This document shows, piece after piece, positions 45,628 to 55,370 of a stretch of 64,000 nucleotides of DNA. Source of the DNA: a bacterium (GTDB taxonomy: Bacteria > SM23-31); contig JANQEH010000153.1 of the NCBI GenBank assembly GCA_028278455.1, positions 1 through 64,000 of the forward strand, given 5' to 3'. A program made the position numbers and the translations under genes. The notes under the pieces were generated by a model. The model did no database searches. It was not told where the DNA came from and was given only the letters and a program-made list of their open reading frames with translations. The first letter of the stretch is position 1; the number at the start of each line of letters is the position of its first letter.

Positions 45628-45933
45628 TCATAGTTGTTCAAAAATATAGAAGTTGCGATATAACTCAATTAGGAAAGTGTATACAGTTATTCAATATTGA
45701 GATTTCATCTCCGCCGGTAGCGAAATTGAAATGACATGAATGGACTGGAGCCGATCTTGAATATCTGACAGGATGCTGAGGTGTCCTGAAAGAAAGGATA
45801 TCTGATTCTGAATTCTTTATCTGTGATATTGTGAGTTATATCTAAAACTTATTGAAAAACTGAAACATAATATCGATAATATCGTTTATTATATAAAAAA
45901 TCGACTTTATCGATAATAATACAGGTGATCAAA
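45628..45933 (+). promoter_or_regulatory. Promoter region of PadR gene with TATCGATAATA repeats
   Basis: In this 306-bp gap the 11-mer TATCGATAATA occurs twice, at 45871-45881 and 45908-45918, just before the PadR start at 45934. Each contains the palindrome TATCGATA. Two spaced identical palindromes ahead of a regulator gene suggest an operator. The first 240 bases show nothing clear. Confidence 0.5.
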
Positions 45934-46260
45934 ATGGGTGTGTTGACATTCAAAGAAGAAATGATCCTCGCAGCTATCTGGAAACTTGGCGGAAGCGCTC
46001 ATGGTGTTCCTATCAGGGATAAAGTGATCGAGATATCGCGGAAGAACATAGTATATGGCACTCTTTACAATTCTCTGGAATACTTGATCCGCAAAGGGTA
46101 TGTAGAATCAATAAAAGGGGAGCCGACGCCTGAGAGAGGCGGCAAAAGCAAAACTATCTACACCATTACAGTATCGGGTAAAAAGGCCTTAATGGAAACC
46201 AAAGAGATGCATGAGACTATTTGGCAGGATATGCCCGACTTGAAACCAGGATTGAAATAA
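45934..46260 (+). CDS. PadR family transcriptional regulator
   Basis: A 108 aa winged-helix regulator (MGVLTFKEEMILAAIWKLGGSAHGVPI). Helix segment YGTLYNSLEYLIRKGYV and wing ERGGKSKTIYTITVSG fit the family. A GTG at 45925 is in frame, but the ATG at 45934 has AGGTG 6 nt upstream. It stops one base before the permease start and forms a two-gene operon with it. Confidence 0.91.
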   Translation: MGVLTFKEEMILAAIWKLGGSAHGVPIRDKVIEISRKNIVYGTLYNSLEYLIRKGYVESIKGEPTPERGGKSKTIYTITVSGKKALMETKEMHETIWQDMPDLKPGLK

Positions 46261-46261
46261 T

Positions 46262-48892
46262 ATGAAGAAGCGTTTTAAACCTCCCTTCCTCGCACGGTGG
46301 CTTCTTCAAAAAATGTCATATTATGACAAAAAACATTCGATTAGTGGGGATTTTGAAGAATCTTACAAGGCAATAGCATCAGAAAAAGGCAGATTCAGTG
46401 CAGGCTTTTGGTTCTGGAGCCATACATTTCAGACATTGACAGAATATTTCAGATTTTCAATTTCTAAAGGAGTAATAATGTTTGCAAACTACCTGAAAAT
46501 AACACTCAGGAATATTAAGAAAAACAAGAGTTTTACAATTATAAACATTTTTGGGCTCTCTTCCGGAATAATATCGTGCCTTTTGATATCTCTTTTTGTA
46601 ATGTATGAACTGTCTTATGACAGATTCCCTGAAAAAGCCGACAGTATTTATAGAGTGGTGCTGGAGCGGAAATATCCCGACCGGACTCGTCATTGGGGGT
46701 GGACAGCAACGGGACTGGCAGATGACGTCGAGCGTGATCTGCCTGAAGTTGTTCAGGCAACCAGGATCCTGAATGAAATGGGTGAGACACAAATTAGCTA
46801 TGATGAGTTCAAATACATTGAGGACAAGGTCCTTTATGGTGAAGAAAACTTTTTCGATTTCTTCCCGGTACCGTTTTTAGCAGGAGATCCGGGAACCGCA
46901 CTACGGGATAAATTTTCGATTGTGTTAACTGAAAAGGCTGCCGGGAAGTATTTCGGGGATGAAGATCCTCTGGGAAAAACCATGCTGGTGAGAAACCGGT
47001 GGGCAGACAATATTCCGCATGTCATAACAGGTGTAATGAAAGAGATACCGAAACAATCGCATTTTCATTGTGATTTTCTGCTTTCTTATAATTCAACAAG
47101 AGTGAGTGAAAATCCACAATGGGGTTACTGGCAGGTTTTTAATTATTTATTGCTTCAGGATGGGTGCGATCCGGAAATTGTCGAAGCCAAGTTCAATGAT
47201 GTTATTGTAAACAGATATATTGCTCCTTTAATAGTGGAGGACGGCACAACAACCTTTGCAGATTATCTCGCAGCCGGCAACGCTTACAATTTCTATCTCC
47301 AACCATTAAAGGATATACACCTCAAATCAATGATAGAGCATGAACTCGAGGCCAATGGAAATATCACATATGTATATATTTTTTCAATTATAGCTGTATT
47401 TATCCTGGTAATAGCCAGCATCAATTTCATGAATCTCTCGACTGCCAGGTCAGTGAACAGGGCAAGAGAAATTGGAGTTAGGAAGGCACTGGGATCATTC
47501 AGAAAACAACTGATTACACAATTCATTTTTGAATCGGTATTCATGTGCGCAGTCTCGTTGATAATTGCTCTTATTGCCGCAGAACTGCTGCTTCCGGTCT
47601 TTAGCGAATTTACGGGCACCGTACTTGAGCTGAAATATTTCTCTAATATTTATATAATACCGGGTATTATTGCTTTTACTATAGTTCTTGGACTTGTCTC
47701 GGGAAGTTATCCTGCATTTTTTCTTTCGTCGTTTGATCCTGTCTCAGTTCTCAAAGATAATTCCAGACAGGGATCGGGAAGCCGGATAGTGAGAAACTGT
47801 CTTGTAGTCTTTCAATTCGCGTCTTCTATTTCACTAATAGCCGGAACAATGATTATCGGCAATCAAATCGATTTCATGCTCAAAAAGGATCCAGGATTCA
47901 ATGAGGAACAGGTACTGATACTCAGCAATGGTGATAGTATTGGGGATCGGATCCCGGTTTTCAAAGAGGAATTGTTGAAAAACTCATCGGTAATAAATAT
48001 CGGAGGAAGCGGTCAGTATCCCACCCAGGCAACTCATACAGCTCATTTTATCTTAATGGAAACTGGAAATTCGGCTTCTATGTATAATACGAGTATCGGA
48101 TTTGATTTCGTAGAAACTATTGGGTTTGATGTGATCCAGGGTAGGAGTTTCGATACAAGATATGCTACAGATTCATCAGCTGTTCTGCTTAATGAGACTG
48201 CTGTCAGGGTGCTTGGGATAAGTGATCCTATCGGGAAAAAATTTCAAGGTTTCCGCTATCCGATTACGATCATTGGTGTTTTGAAAGATTTCAATTTCAG
48301 ATCACTGCACAGGGATATCGGCCCGTTAGTCATTTTTAATACCCGGGATAGAAGGGCTTCATACTTTGCCATAAGAGTTAGATCTGAAGATATCCGGGAT
48401 ACTATCTCATATATCAGGAATGTCTGGGACGACCTGACAGGCAGAGCTCCATTCAATTACACTTTCATGGACCAGGATATGGAGAACTGGTATAGCTCCG
48501 AAACCAAAACTGGACAGATAACCTCGGTGTTTTCAATGCTTGCCATTGCAATCGGATGCTTAGGACTTCTCGGTCTGGCGGCATTCATATCCGAGCAGAG
48601 AACGAAGGAGATAGGAATCAGGAAATCGATAGGGGCTTCAATGTGGAGTATAATGTATCTGCTTTCCCGGGATTTCATAAAACTGGTTGTTATGGCAGTG
48701 ATGCTTGCTTTCCCAGTAACATATTTCATAATGAATAACTGGCTTAATAATTTTGCCTACCGGACCGGAATCTCTATTACCACATTTTTGGGGGCAGGTC
48801 TTTTGACTCTCATTATAGCGATGTTGACTGTCGGATACCAGGTTGTTAAGGCTGCAAATAGTGATCCGGTAAAGTCGTTGAGATATGAATAA
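46262..48892 (+). CDS. FtsX/MacB-type ABC permease with N-terminal prefix domain
   Basis: An 876 aa paralog of the permeases at 679-14,675. The prefix (LARWLLQKMSYYDKKHSISGDFEESY) resembles that at 679 more than the others. The core begins MFANYLKITLRN at residue 73; coupling loops read REIGVRKALGSFRKQL and KEIGIRKSIGA; the tail is DPVKSLRYE. Downstream, AGTAATAA and TTATTACT (48923-48943) form a weak hairpin without a T-tract. No ATPase gene is adjacent. Confidence 0.9.
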   Translation: MKKRFKPPFLARWLLQKMSYYDKKHSISGDFEESYKAIASEKGRFSAGFWFWSHTFQTLTEYFRFSISKGVIMFANYLKITLRNIKKNKSFTIINIFGLSSGIISCLLISLFVMYELSYDRFPEKADSIYRVVLERKYPDRTRHWGWTATGLADDVERDLPEVVQATRILNEMGETQISYDEFKYIEDKVLYGEENFFDFFPVPFLAGDPGTALRDKFSIVLTEKAAGKYFGDEDPLGKTMLVRNRWADNIPHVITGVMKEIPKQSHFHCDFLLSYNSTRVSENPQWGYWQVFNYLLLQDGCDPEIVEAKFNDVIVNRYIAPLIVEDGTTTFADYLAAGNAYNFYLQPLKDIHLKSMIEHELEANGNITYVYIFSIIAVFILVIASINFMNLSTARSVNRAREIGVRKALGSFRKQLITQFIFESVFMCAVSLIIALIAAELLLPVFSEFTGTVLELKYFSNIYIIPGIIAFTIVLGLVSGSYPAFFLSSFDPVSVLKDNSRQGSGSRIVRNCLVVFQFASSISLIAGTMIIGNQIDFMLKKDPGFNEEQVLILSNGDSIGDRIPVFKEELLKNSSVINIGGSGQYPTQATHTAHFILMETGNSASMYNTSIGFDFVETIGFDVIQGRSFDTRYATDSSAVLLNETAVRVLGISDPIGKKFQGFRYPITIIGVLKDFNFRSLHRDIGPLVIFNTRDRRASYFAIRVRSEDIRDTISYIRNVWDDLTGRAPFNYTFMDQDMENWYSSETKTGQITSVFSMLAIAIGCLGLLGLAAFISEQRTKEIGIRKSIGASMWSIMYLLSRDFIKLVVMAVMLAFPVTYFIMNNWLNNFAYRTGISITTFLGAGLLTLIIAMLTVGYQVVKAANSDPVKSLRYE
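46466..46480 (+). promoter_or_regulatory. Internal Shine-Dalgarno and ATG inside permease gene
   Basis: AAAGGAG (46466-46472) lies 5 nt before the in-frame ATG at 46478, an excellent start signal, whereas the annotated start at 46262 has none at normal spacing. Confidence 0.5.
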
Positions 48893-49032
48893 CCATTGAA
48901 ATATGAAAGCGGGAAGTTTTAAAGTAATAATTGATTTATTACTCTCTTCTACCAATTTTAGCTTTATTTTTTCGGAATTAGACGGTATATTTTAGAACTG
49001 TATATTTAATCCTGAAAAATGATGAGATGTAA

Positions 49033-50295
49033 ATGCCCGAGAAATTCCTTCCTTTTACCTATGATAAACTTCAAGAAATTGTAAAACAATTCCAGACACC
49101 TTTCCATATATACTCTGAAAAGGGGCTGCTGGAAACTGCTGAATCTCTGAAAAATGCCTTCTCATGGAATAGCGGCTTCAAGGAATTCTTTCCGGTCAAG
49201 GCGACGCCCAATCCGTTTATCCTGAAGTTATTGAACCGAATCGGCTTCGGAGCAGACTGCAGCTCTATGTCAGAGCTTATTCTTGCAGAAAGAACTGGTA
49301 TCACCGGCGAGGAGATCATGTTCACCAGTAATGACACGACATCCACGGAGTATATAAAAGCAAAAGAATTAGGAGCTGTGATCAATCTCGATGATATTTC
49401 CCATATACCATTCCTTGAAGAACATGCGGGTATACCTGACCTGATATGCCTCAGATATAATCCCGGTTCGATATCACATGATGATAAGATTATAGGCAAT
49501 CCAAAAGAATCGAAATTCGGATTCAGGGAGGACCAGCTTTTTGAGGGTTACGCGAAATGCCGGGAACTGGGAGTGAAAAGATTCGGCATCCATGCAATGG
49601 TTGCCTCGAATGAACTGGATCAGGAATTCATAATAAATACGGCAAGGATCCTGTTTGAGGTTGTCGTAGAAATATCCGGGAAAACAGGGATCCGGTTCGA
49701 GTTTATCAACCTGGGTGGGGGGATAGGGATTCCGTACAAACCTGAAGATATTTCTGTCAATATTCAGGAGATAGGAGATGGAATAAAAGAGCAATATGAG
49801 AATATCATTATTGAGAACGGCCATCCGCCGTTAAAGATATTCATGGAAAGCGGAAGGTTCATAACAGGTCCTAACGGCTGTATTGTTTCAAAAGTGCTCC
49901 ACATTAAGAGAACATACAAAAATTATGCAGGACTTGACTCATCGATGGCAGATCTGATGCGGCCGGGGCTGTATGGTGCATATCATCATATTACTGTACC
50001 CGGAAAAGAGAATATCAATTCAAAAATCAAGTATGACGTAACAGGCTCCTTGTGTGAAAACAGTGATAAGTTCGCTATAGACAGATATCTTCCTGAACTT
50101 GAAAAGAATGATTTATTAATTATACATGATACTGGTGCTCATGGTCATTCCATGGGATATAATTATAATGGGAAATTAAGATCATCTGAGCTCTTACTGA
50201 GAACTAATGGAGAAGTAATGATGATACGTCGTCCGGAAACTGTAGAAGACTATTTCGCTACCTTGAATTTTGATGAACTTGACAAATTTGGTTAA
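49033..50295 (+). CDS. lysA: Diaminopimelate decarboxylase-like fold-type III PLP enzyme
   Basis: A 420 aa alanine-racemase-fold PLP enzyme. The cofactor lysine is K56 in FFPVKATPN; phosphate-binding glycines are in FINLGGGIGIPY; ESGRFITGPNG and the C-terminal GSLCENSDKFA (catalytic cysteine region) complete the decarboxylase pattern. The closing IHDTGAHGHSMGYNYNG is also typical. LysA makes L-lysine from meso-diaminopimelate. HIHAMV-type segments fit LysA, but related carboxyspermidine or ornithine decarboxylases cannot be excluded without alignment. It is convergent with the photolyase, only 5 bp apart. Confidence 0.8.
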   Translation: MPEKFLPFTYDKLQEIVKQFQTPFHIYSEKGLLETAESLKNAFSWNSGFKEFFPVKATPNPFILKLLNRIGFGADCSSMSELILAERTGITGEEIMFTSNDTTSTEYIKAKELGAVINLDDISHIPFLEEHAGIPDLICLRYNPGSISHDDKIIGNPKESKFGFREDQLFEGYAKCRELGVKRFGIHAMVASNELDQEFIINTARILFEVVVEISGKTGIRFEFINLGGGIGIPYKPEDISVNIQEIGDGIKEQYENIIIENGHPPLKIFMESGRFITGPNGCIVSKVLHIKRTYKNYAGLDSSMADLMRPGLYGAYHHITVPGKENINSKIKYDVTGSLCENSDKFAIDRYLPELEKNDLLIIHDTGAHGHSMGYNYNGKLRSSELLLRTNGEVMMIRRPETVEDYFATLNFDELDKFG

Positions 50296-50300
50296 TTAGA

Positions 50301-51659
50301 TCAGGTTAATTCATTAATTCTTCGTACATAATGATCAGCATCGAATTTTCTTTTTAATCCATTTGCATTCATGTATCTGATCTTCCCGAATACCGGTCTC
50401 TCTGCCCACGGCCGGTCGTGCTTACCGAAACACCAAGCTACTCCGGCAAAACTATTAGGATCTCTTCCGTCAATTTCGTATTTATTGTTCAATATAAGAG
50501 CGGTCCTGAATGCCTCTTCGGGAGTACTGCTCCATTCAAGGATCTTTTTTCCCCAGTACATCCTCATGTATCCGTGCATTTTTCCAGTGATCATCATCTC
50601 TTTCTGAGCTGCATTCCAATATGGATCATGTGTTTCACCATTTTCAAACTGTTCGAATTTGTATAGATACTCTCTGGGATCGCTTTTGTGCACATTCAGT
50701 GACTTTTTTGCCCAATCTGGTAGACTTTCAAAAGTATCATATTCCTTATTATAAAAGGTGAAATTAATGCTTAGTTCACGCCGCACGATCAATTCATCGA
50801 TAAAAGATGCTTTGCTTTCATTATCTGCCTGAACTCCTGCGATCCTGATCGCGATATATAGTGGAGATATCTGTCCGAAATGGAGGTAGGGACTGAGGTT
50901 TGAAAGGGTATTACTGTTTGGATCGTTCCGGTAATCATTGTATTTATTAATCTTACTACCAAGAAACAGGTCAAGGTGTTTTTCAGCTTGATTTTCTCCC
51001 CCACTGTAATATTCAGATGGTTTGATACCTGAGGATATATTCAGATTTTCCGATATTGATCGAATATTTAAAATATCTATTGAATCCAAATCCACCTCCA
51101 GGGAATTATTCACAGGGATATTTTTTTTTACCGGAACAAGATATTCTTCTACGTGTCTGTGCATCTTTGGTCGGAAAGTACCTGCCGAGTATTCTTCCTT
51201 AGGGCTTGCTGTTTGTACAGGAACTATTACATCCGATTCAACCTGTATCAAAGGACAATGAATCAATTCAGAAGCTTTCTTCCTCCAATGTTTTTGAATC
51301 CTTAAATACCCTCTGTCTGTTACTACGATTGAGGCATTCTTCGAAATTGATATAATTCCTTCTGCTGGATCAGTGATCCTGACAATGAGTTTAATCCCTC
51401 TGTGACTGAGTTTTGACTTAACATCCTGAAGTCCTTCAATCATAAAGGTATAATGTCTTAGATTTGCTTCAGGAAACTTATCAGTCAATCCGAAAAAGAC
51501 TATCAGGGGCTTCTCCTGCTCATTTGCCGTAAGGACAGCATATTCTAATGCATGGTTATAATGTGTCCTTTGTGAAGCCTGCATCCAATAAACCACATAT
51601 ACTCCGGCATTGTTTACCGGGTAATCATTAAGGAATTTTATTCGTTCGTCCTGTATCAT
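50301..51659 (-). CDS. phr: Class II deoxyribodipyrimidine photolyase
   Basis: A 452 aa light-driven DNA repair enzyme that splits cyclobutane pyrimidine dimers using reduced FAD. Class II hallmarks are present: VVYWMQASQRTHYNHAL near the start, EYSAGTFRPKMH, RNDPNSNTLSNLSPYLHFGQIS, FYNKEYDTFESLPDWAKKSL, THDPYWNAAQKEM, GKMHGYMRMYWGKKILEW and YEIDGRDPNSFAGVAWCFGKHDRPW. ATG at 51659 aligns with known class II starts; an in-frame ATG at 51749 would add 30 unrelated residues. It suggests a habitat reached by light. The gene is alone on its strand. Confidence 0.94.
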   Translation of the reverse strand: MIQDERIKFLNDYPVNNAGVYVVYWMQASQRTHYNHALEYAVLTANEQEKPLIVFFGLTDKFPEANLRHYTFMIEGLQDVKSKLSHRGIKLIVRITDPAEGIISISKNASIVVTDRGYLRIQKHWRKKASELIHCPLIQVESDVIVPVQTASPKEEYSAGTFRPKMHRHVEEYLVPVKKNIPVNNSLEVDLDSIDILNIRSISENLNISSGIKPSEYYSGGENQAEKHLDLFLGSKINKYNDYRNDPNSNTLSNLSPYLHFGQISPLYIAIRIAGVQADNESKASFIDELIVRRELSINFTFYNKEYDTFESLPDWAKKSLNVHKSDPREYLYKFEQFENGETHDPYWNAAQKEMMITGKMHGYMRMYWGKKILEWSSTPEEAFRTALILNNKYEIDGRDPNSFAGVAWCFGKHDRPWAERPVFGKIRYMNANGLKRKFDADHYVRRINELT

Positions 51660-51925
51660 TAGAGTCAATTCTATTTCTTGATGTCTTTCAAGAATAAAAT
51701 AGTTAAGTAATAGCTTTTTTAAAAGACAAAGTAATAATAATACCGACATAAATGGAAAAATGTCGTATGTTTATATTTTCGATTTGAATTGGAATATTAT
51801 ATATACTGTATTATATTTTAGTACCGCAATTGCATCGCTAAATAACACTTCTTTATCATTAGTTAGTTGAGTTATTCCTGTATGAAATAATAAAAGAATA
51901 GTCCGAATAAAAACCGGGAGGACAT
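51660..51925. promoter_or_regulatory. Divergent promoter region
   Basis: 266 AT-rich bases between the photolyase (minus) and the BNR-repeat gene (plus, with GGGAGG before its ATG). No palindrome or other specific site stands out. Confidence 0.3.
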
Positions 51926-54868
51926 ATGTTCAGTTCAAGTAGGTTTATCAGACAGTCTTTAATAATACTGTTCACTATTCTGATCTGCGGTTCAGTATTC
52001 GCACAGGCCCGGCAGGCAGAACTCTTTAAGGATTTGAAATGGCGCAGTATCGGTCCGGCTAACATGAGCGGAAGGGTAACAGATATACAGGCTCTCGATG
52101 ATGACTACAGGCATGTTTTGGTAGCCTCGGCATCAGGCGGTGTCTGGAAATCAGTGAACGCCGGAACTACCTGGGAACCGATATTCGACACTTATGGTGC
52201 CGGTTCCATAGGCGCTATTGCATTATTTCAGAAAGATCCAGACATTATCTGGATTGGTACAGGTGAAGCTAATGTTCGAAACAGTGTCGGATGGGGAGAC
52301 GGTGTTTACCGCTCGACAGACGGGGGTAAGACGTTTATCAATGTTGGATTGAAAGATTCTCATCATATAGCCAAGATCACTATTCACCCGGATGATCCAG
52401 ACATCGCATATGTTGCTTCTCAGGGACATCTATGGGGATATTCTGGTGAGAGAGGTTTATATAAAACAACTAACGGGGGCAGGACTTGGACAAAGCTTGG
52501 AGGCGGTCTGCCTGATGACGGTAAAACAGGCTGTACTGACATTAAAATGCATCCGACCAAACCAGAAATATTGTATACTGCATTCTGGCAAAGGCTTAGA
52601 AGACCATACAGGTTTGACAGCGGTGGCCCGAACGGAGGGATTTTTAAATCCACTGATGGTGGGAGAACCTGGACTAAACTGACAGAAGGTATTCCTTCCG
52701 GTGATATCGGCAGGATCGGAATATCTATATACCGTAGTGATCCAGAAACAGTAATGGCGATAATTGAACATGGCTTCCAACCTACGAGGAACGACCATGA
52801 TTTTTATGACTTGAATAAACCCGGAACCGGTATTTATCGTTCGGAAAACGGCGGATGGTCATGGAAATTTGTGAACAGGTACAACAATCGTCCATTCTAT
52901 TACAGCCAGATTTTTATTAATCCGCTCGATGACAGCAGGGTATATGCTATGGGTGGAAGCGCACAGGTATCGGAGGATGGCGGAAATACATTTAAGACCG
53001 GTATGCCGGGTATTGCCGGTGATTTTCATGTTATGTGGCTCGATCCCCATCATACTGACAGGTATTATGTTGGTAATGACAAGGGTGTATCGATCACGCA
53101 TGACCATGGTAAAAAATACAACTTCTTCAATAATTATGCGATCGGTCAGATTTATAATATATCAGCTGATATGCGCGATCCATATTACGTTTACTGCGGC
53201 CTCCAGGATAACGGGATTTGGGGAGCACCGAGTAACAGCCGTGATTTTAACGGAATATTAAACGATCACTGGTTCAAATTTCACAGTGGGGACGGATTCT
53301 TCAGCGCGTCAGATCCAACCGACTGGACAACTTTTTATTCGGAGAGTCAGGGTGGCGCTATAAGAAGAAATCATGCTTTATTCAGACAGAATTCAGTCAG
53401 GATACAACCTGATAGCAGTAACACTATCAACTGGTTTGATAAGGTACCGAAACAAACAGATCCTGACAGGCCTGTAGTTAGAATGAATTGGAATACACCG
53501 TTCTTCATTTCGCACTATAATCCGCATACACTGTATTACGGAGCAAATTTCCTGTTTAAAAGTGTTGACAGGGGAGATCACTGGAAGATCATCAGCCCTG
53601 ATCTTTCCACCCAGAATCCTGTAAAGACCAACAGGGAGAGTGGAGGTCTCACCAGAGATGTAACAAGAGCTGAGACGCATTGTACAATTGTAGCTTTGTC
53701 GGAATCAAGTGTGAAACCGGGTGTGATCTGGGCAGGAACGGATGACGGTAACATACATGTAACAACAGATGACGGAGATACATGGACAGAAGTTGGCAAA
53801 TATATTCGGGGTATACCCCGTGAACTGTATATAAGCCGTGTGGAGGCTTCACATTTTGATGAGAATATCTGCTACGTAACGATTGACGGTCATAGAAGTG
53901 ATGTCTTTGAACCGTTTGTGTTCAAAACAACTGACATGGGACTGACATGGCAGAGTATCAAGGGAAACCTTCCTGACCATGAAGTCTGCTATGTAATCCG
54001 GGAAGACCATAAAAATAAAAACCTTTTATTCCTTGGTACTGAGTTTACAGCTTATGCTTCGATCGACGGAGGAACAACCTGGAACAGGATTATGAACGGT
54101 ATGCCCACAGTCGCAGTTCACGATCTCCTGATCCATCCGAGGGATAATGATCTTATTGCCGGTACACACGGAAGAAGCATGTATATTCTGGATGATATAA
54201 CACCGTTGCAGCAGGTTACAGATGATATACTTAATAAAGAATTTCATTTGTTCAACAATCCTGTATCAACGATATGGCAGGGTATCAGCCGGGGAGCAAC
54301 AAGAGGACATCAGTTGTTTATCGGCCAGAATCCTCTGTCGATGACGCAGATACCGCCATCAAATTCACCAACACCGATCAGAAATTCGGCAACCGTGAAC
54401 TTTTATATAAAAAATTCCGGTAATGAGAAGATCGATATAGAGATTACAGACCTGAATGGAGATAATATCAGTAAAGGAAGTCTAGATGCCGAAACAGGCA
54501 TCAACAGGTACAGGTGGAATATGCGATTCGACCCAACTGAAGAGGAAATCACAAGGTTCAGAGAAAGGATGGATGTCATCTTTGGCCGGCTGAGGAGAGT
54601 ATTAAAGATAGAAGACCTTAAGAATAAGCTTGATGATCTATATGATGAATTCCAGAAAGCAGGGACCGTCGATGAATTCAATAGGATCCGTTCAACAATG
54701 TCGCGTGAATTCCGCGGAATAATGACTGACAGGAGGTTTTTCGGAAGCGGACTCTCCGGCAGAACAGCAGAACCCGGCGTGTATAATGTGAAAATGACCT
54801 TTAGGGGTGTTCCTTATACCCGGACTTTCGTTATAAGAGAGGATCCTCTGATAAAAGAACTTAAATAA
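51926..54868 (+). CDS. Secreted BNR/sortilin-like beta-propeller protein
   Basis: A 980 aa exported protein (signal ICGSVFAQ). Residues about 30-770 carry many BNR/Asp-box repeats (SVNAGTTW, STDGGKTF, TTNGGRTW, STDGGRTW, SEDGGNTF, TTDDGDTW, TTDMGLTW, SIDGGTTW) forming one or two large propellers of the VPS10/sortilin or plant photosystem-assembly type. The last 200 residues contain a beta domain (NFYIKNSGNEKIDIEITDLNG) and a helical stretch. The Asp-box is structural, so no sialidase activity is implied; the catalytic residues of sialidases were not seen. Such proteins occur widely in soil and marine bacteria; function unknown. A terminator follows. Confidence 0.85.
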   Translation: MFSSSRFIRQSLIILFTILICGSVFAQARQAELFKDLKWRSIGPANMSGRVTDIQALDDDYRHVLVASASGGVWKSVNAGTTWEPIFDTYGAGSIGAIALFQKDPDIIWIGTGEANVRNSVGWGDGVYRSTDGGKTFINVGLKDSHHIAKITIHPDDPDIAYVASQGHLWGYSGERGLYKTTNGGRTWTKLGGGLPDDGKTGCTDIKMHPTKPEILYTAFWQRLRRPYRFDSGGPNGGIFKSTDGGRTWTKLTEGIPSGDIGRIGISIYRSDPETVMAIIEHGFQPTRNDHDFYDLNKPGTGIYRSENGGWSWKFVNRYNNRPFYYSQIFINPLDDSRVYAMGGSAQVSEDGGNTFKTGMPGIAGDFHVMWLDPHHTDRYYVGNDKGVSITHDHGKKYNFFNNYAIGQIYNISADMRDPYYVYCGLQDNGIWGAPSNSRDFNGILNDHWFKFHSGDGFFSASDPTDWTTFYSESQGGAIRRNHALFRQNSVRIQPDSSNTINWFDKVPKQTDPDRPVVRMNWNTPFFISHYNPHTLYYGANFLFKSVDRGDHWKIISPDLSTQNPVKTNRESGGLTRDVTRAETHCTIVALSESSVKPGVIWAGTDDGNIHVTTDDGDTWTEVGKYIRGIPRELYISRVEASHFDENICYVTIDGHRSDVFEPFVFKTTDMGLTWQSIKGNLPDHEVCYVIREDHKNKNLLFLGTEFTAYASIDGGTTWNRIMNGMPTVAVHDLLIHPRDNDLIAGTHGRSMYILDDITPLQQVTDDILNKEFHLFNNPVSTIWQGISRGATRGHQLFIGQNPLSMTQIPPSNSPTPIRNSATVNFYIKNSGNEKIDIEITDLNGDNISKGSLDAETGINRYRWNMRFDPTEEEITRFRERMDVIFGRLRRVLKIEDLKNKLDDLYDEFQKAGTVDEFNRIRSTMSREFRGIMTDRRFFGSGLSGRTAEPGVYNVKMTFRGVPYTRTFVIREDPLIKELK

Positions 54869-54890
54869 TTGAAAAGCAATTTGCGTAATC

Positions 54891-54920
54891 AAAGCCGGAT
54901 AAAGTCTATCCGGCTTTTTT
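54891..54920 (+). terminator. Rho-independent terminator
   Basis: AAAGCCGGATA (54891-54901) and TATCCGGCTTT (54907-54917) form a perfect 11-bp stem with a 5-nt loop followed by T residues. It ends the BNR-repeat gene and insulates the PadR promoter downstream. Confidence 0.92.
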
Positions 54921-54955
54921 ATTTTCCTCAGAGTGCAGCATAACTCAATTTTGAA

Positions 54956-55009
54956 ACAAATATATTTGTCTGACGTATGTCAGATATATGATTTGTTACA
55001 AATTTGTAA
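54956..55009. promoter_or_regulatory. Cluster of three palindromes, probable PadR operator
   Basis: Three inverted repeats lie within 54 bp just before the PadR start at 55035: ACAAATATATTTGT (54956-54969, perfect), CTGAC-GTAT-GTCAG (54970-54983) and TTACAAATTTGTAA (54996-55009, perfect). The half-site ACAAAT/ATTTGT occurs at least four more times around them. This spacing and repetition fit cooperative binding by a dimeric regulator. Confidence 0.6.
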
Positions 55010-55034
55010 GACAAATAAGAAAGGGGGCATTGAA

Positions 55035-55370
55035 GTGAGATTGTTATCAAGGGCTGAAGAAATGGTGTTACTTGCGGTATGGAGGTTGCAGGACAACGCC
55101 TACGGAGTAACGATAGCGCGAATGCTGACAGAGACAACCGGCACAGCATGGAGGCTGGGAACAATATACGTACCGCTTGAAAGGCTTGAAAAAAAAGGAT
55201 TTCTTACTTCATCATTAGGTAATTCTACAAATAAGAGGGGAGGAAGAAGCAAAAGGCTGTATCGTCTTTCGAAATCCGGTTTGAATGCCTTGATAAAGAC
55301 AAGGAATACGGCAGAATCAGTCTGGCAGGATGTAACGGTTATGGACCTTGAGGAAGGATATGGATCATAG
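55035..55370 (+). CDS. PadR family transcriptional regulator
   Basis: A 111 aa winged-helix regulator, MRLLSRAEEMVLLAVWRLQDNAYGVTI, with LGTIYVPLERLEKKGFL and KRGGRSKRLYRLSKSG. The start is a GTG at 55035, supported by AAGGGGG seven bases upstream and by the identical MRLL(S/T)RAEE opening of the PadR at 6079; a longer frame exists (from 54933) but would run over the palindromes. Its stop overlaps the permease start by 11 nt. Confidence 0.9.
   Translation: MRLLSRAEEMVLLAVWRLQDNAYGVTIARMLTETTGTAWRLGTIYVPLERLEKKGFLTSSLGNSTNKRGGRSKRLYRLSKSGLNALIKTRNTAESVWQDVTVMDLEEGYGS

Noticed and set aside
51926-54868. Sialidase annotation for the BNR-repeat protein
   Set aside because: Asp-boxes are structural and occur in many propellers; the arginine triad and other catalytic residues of sialidases were not found.
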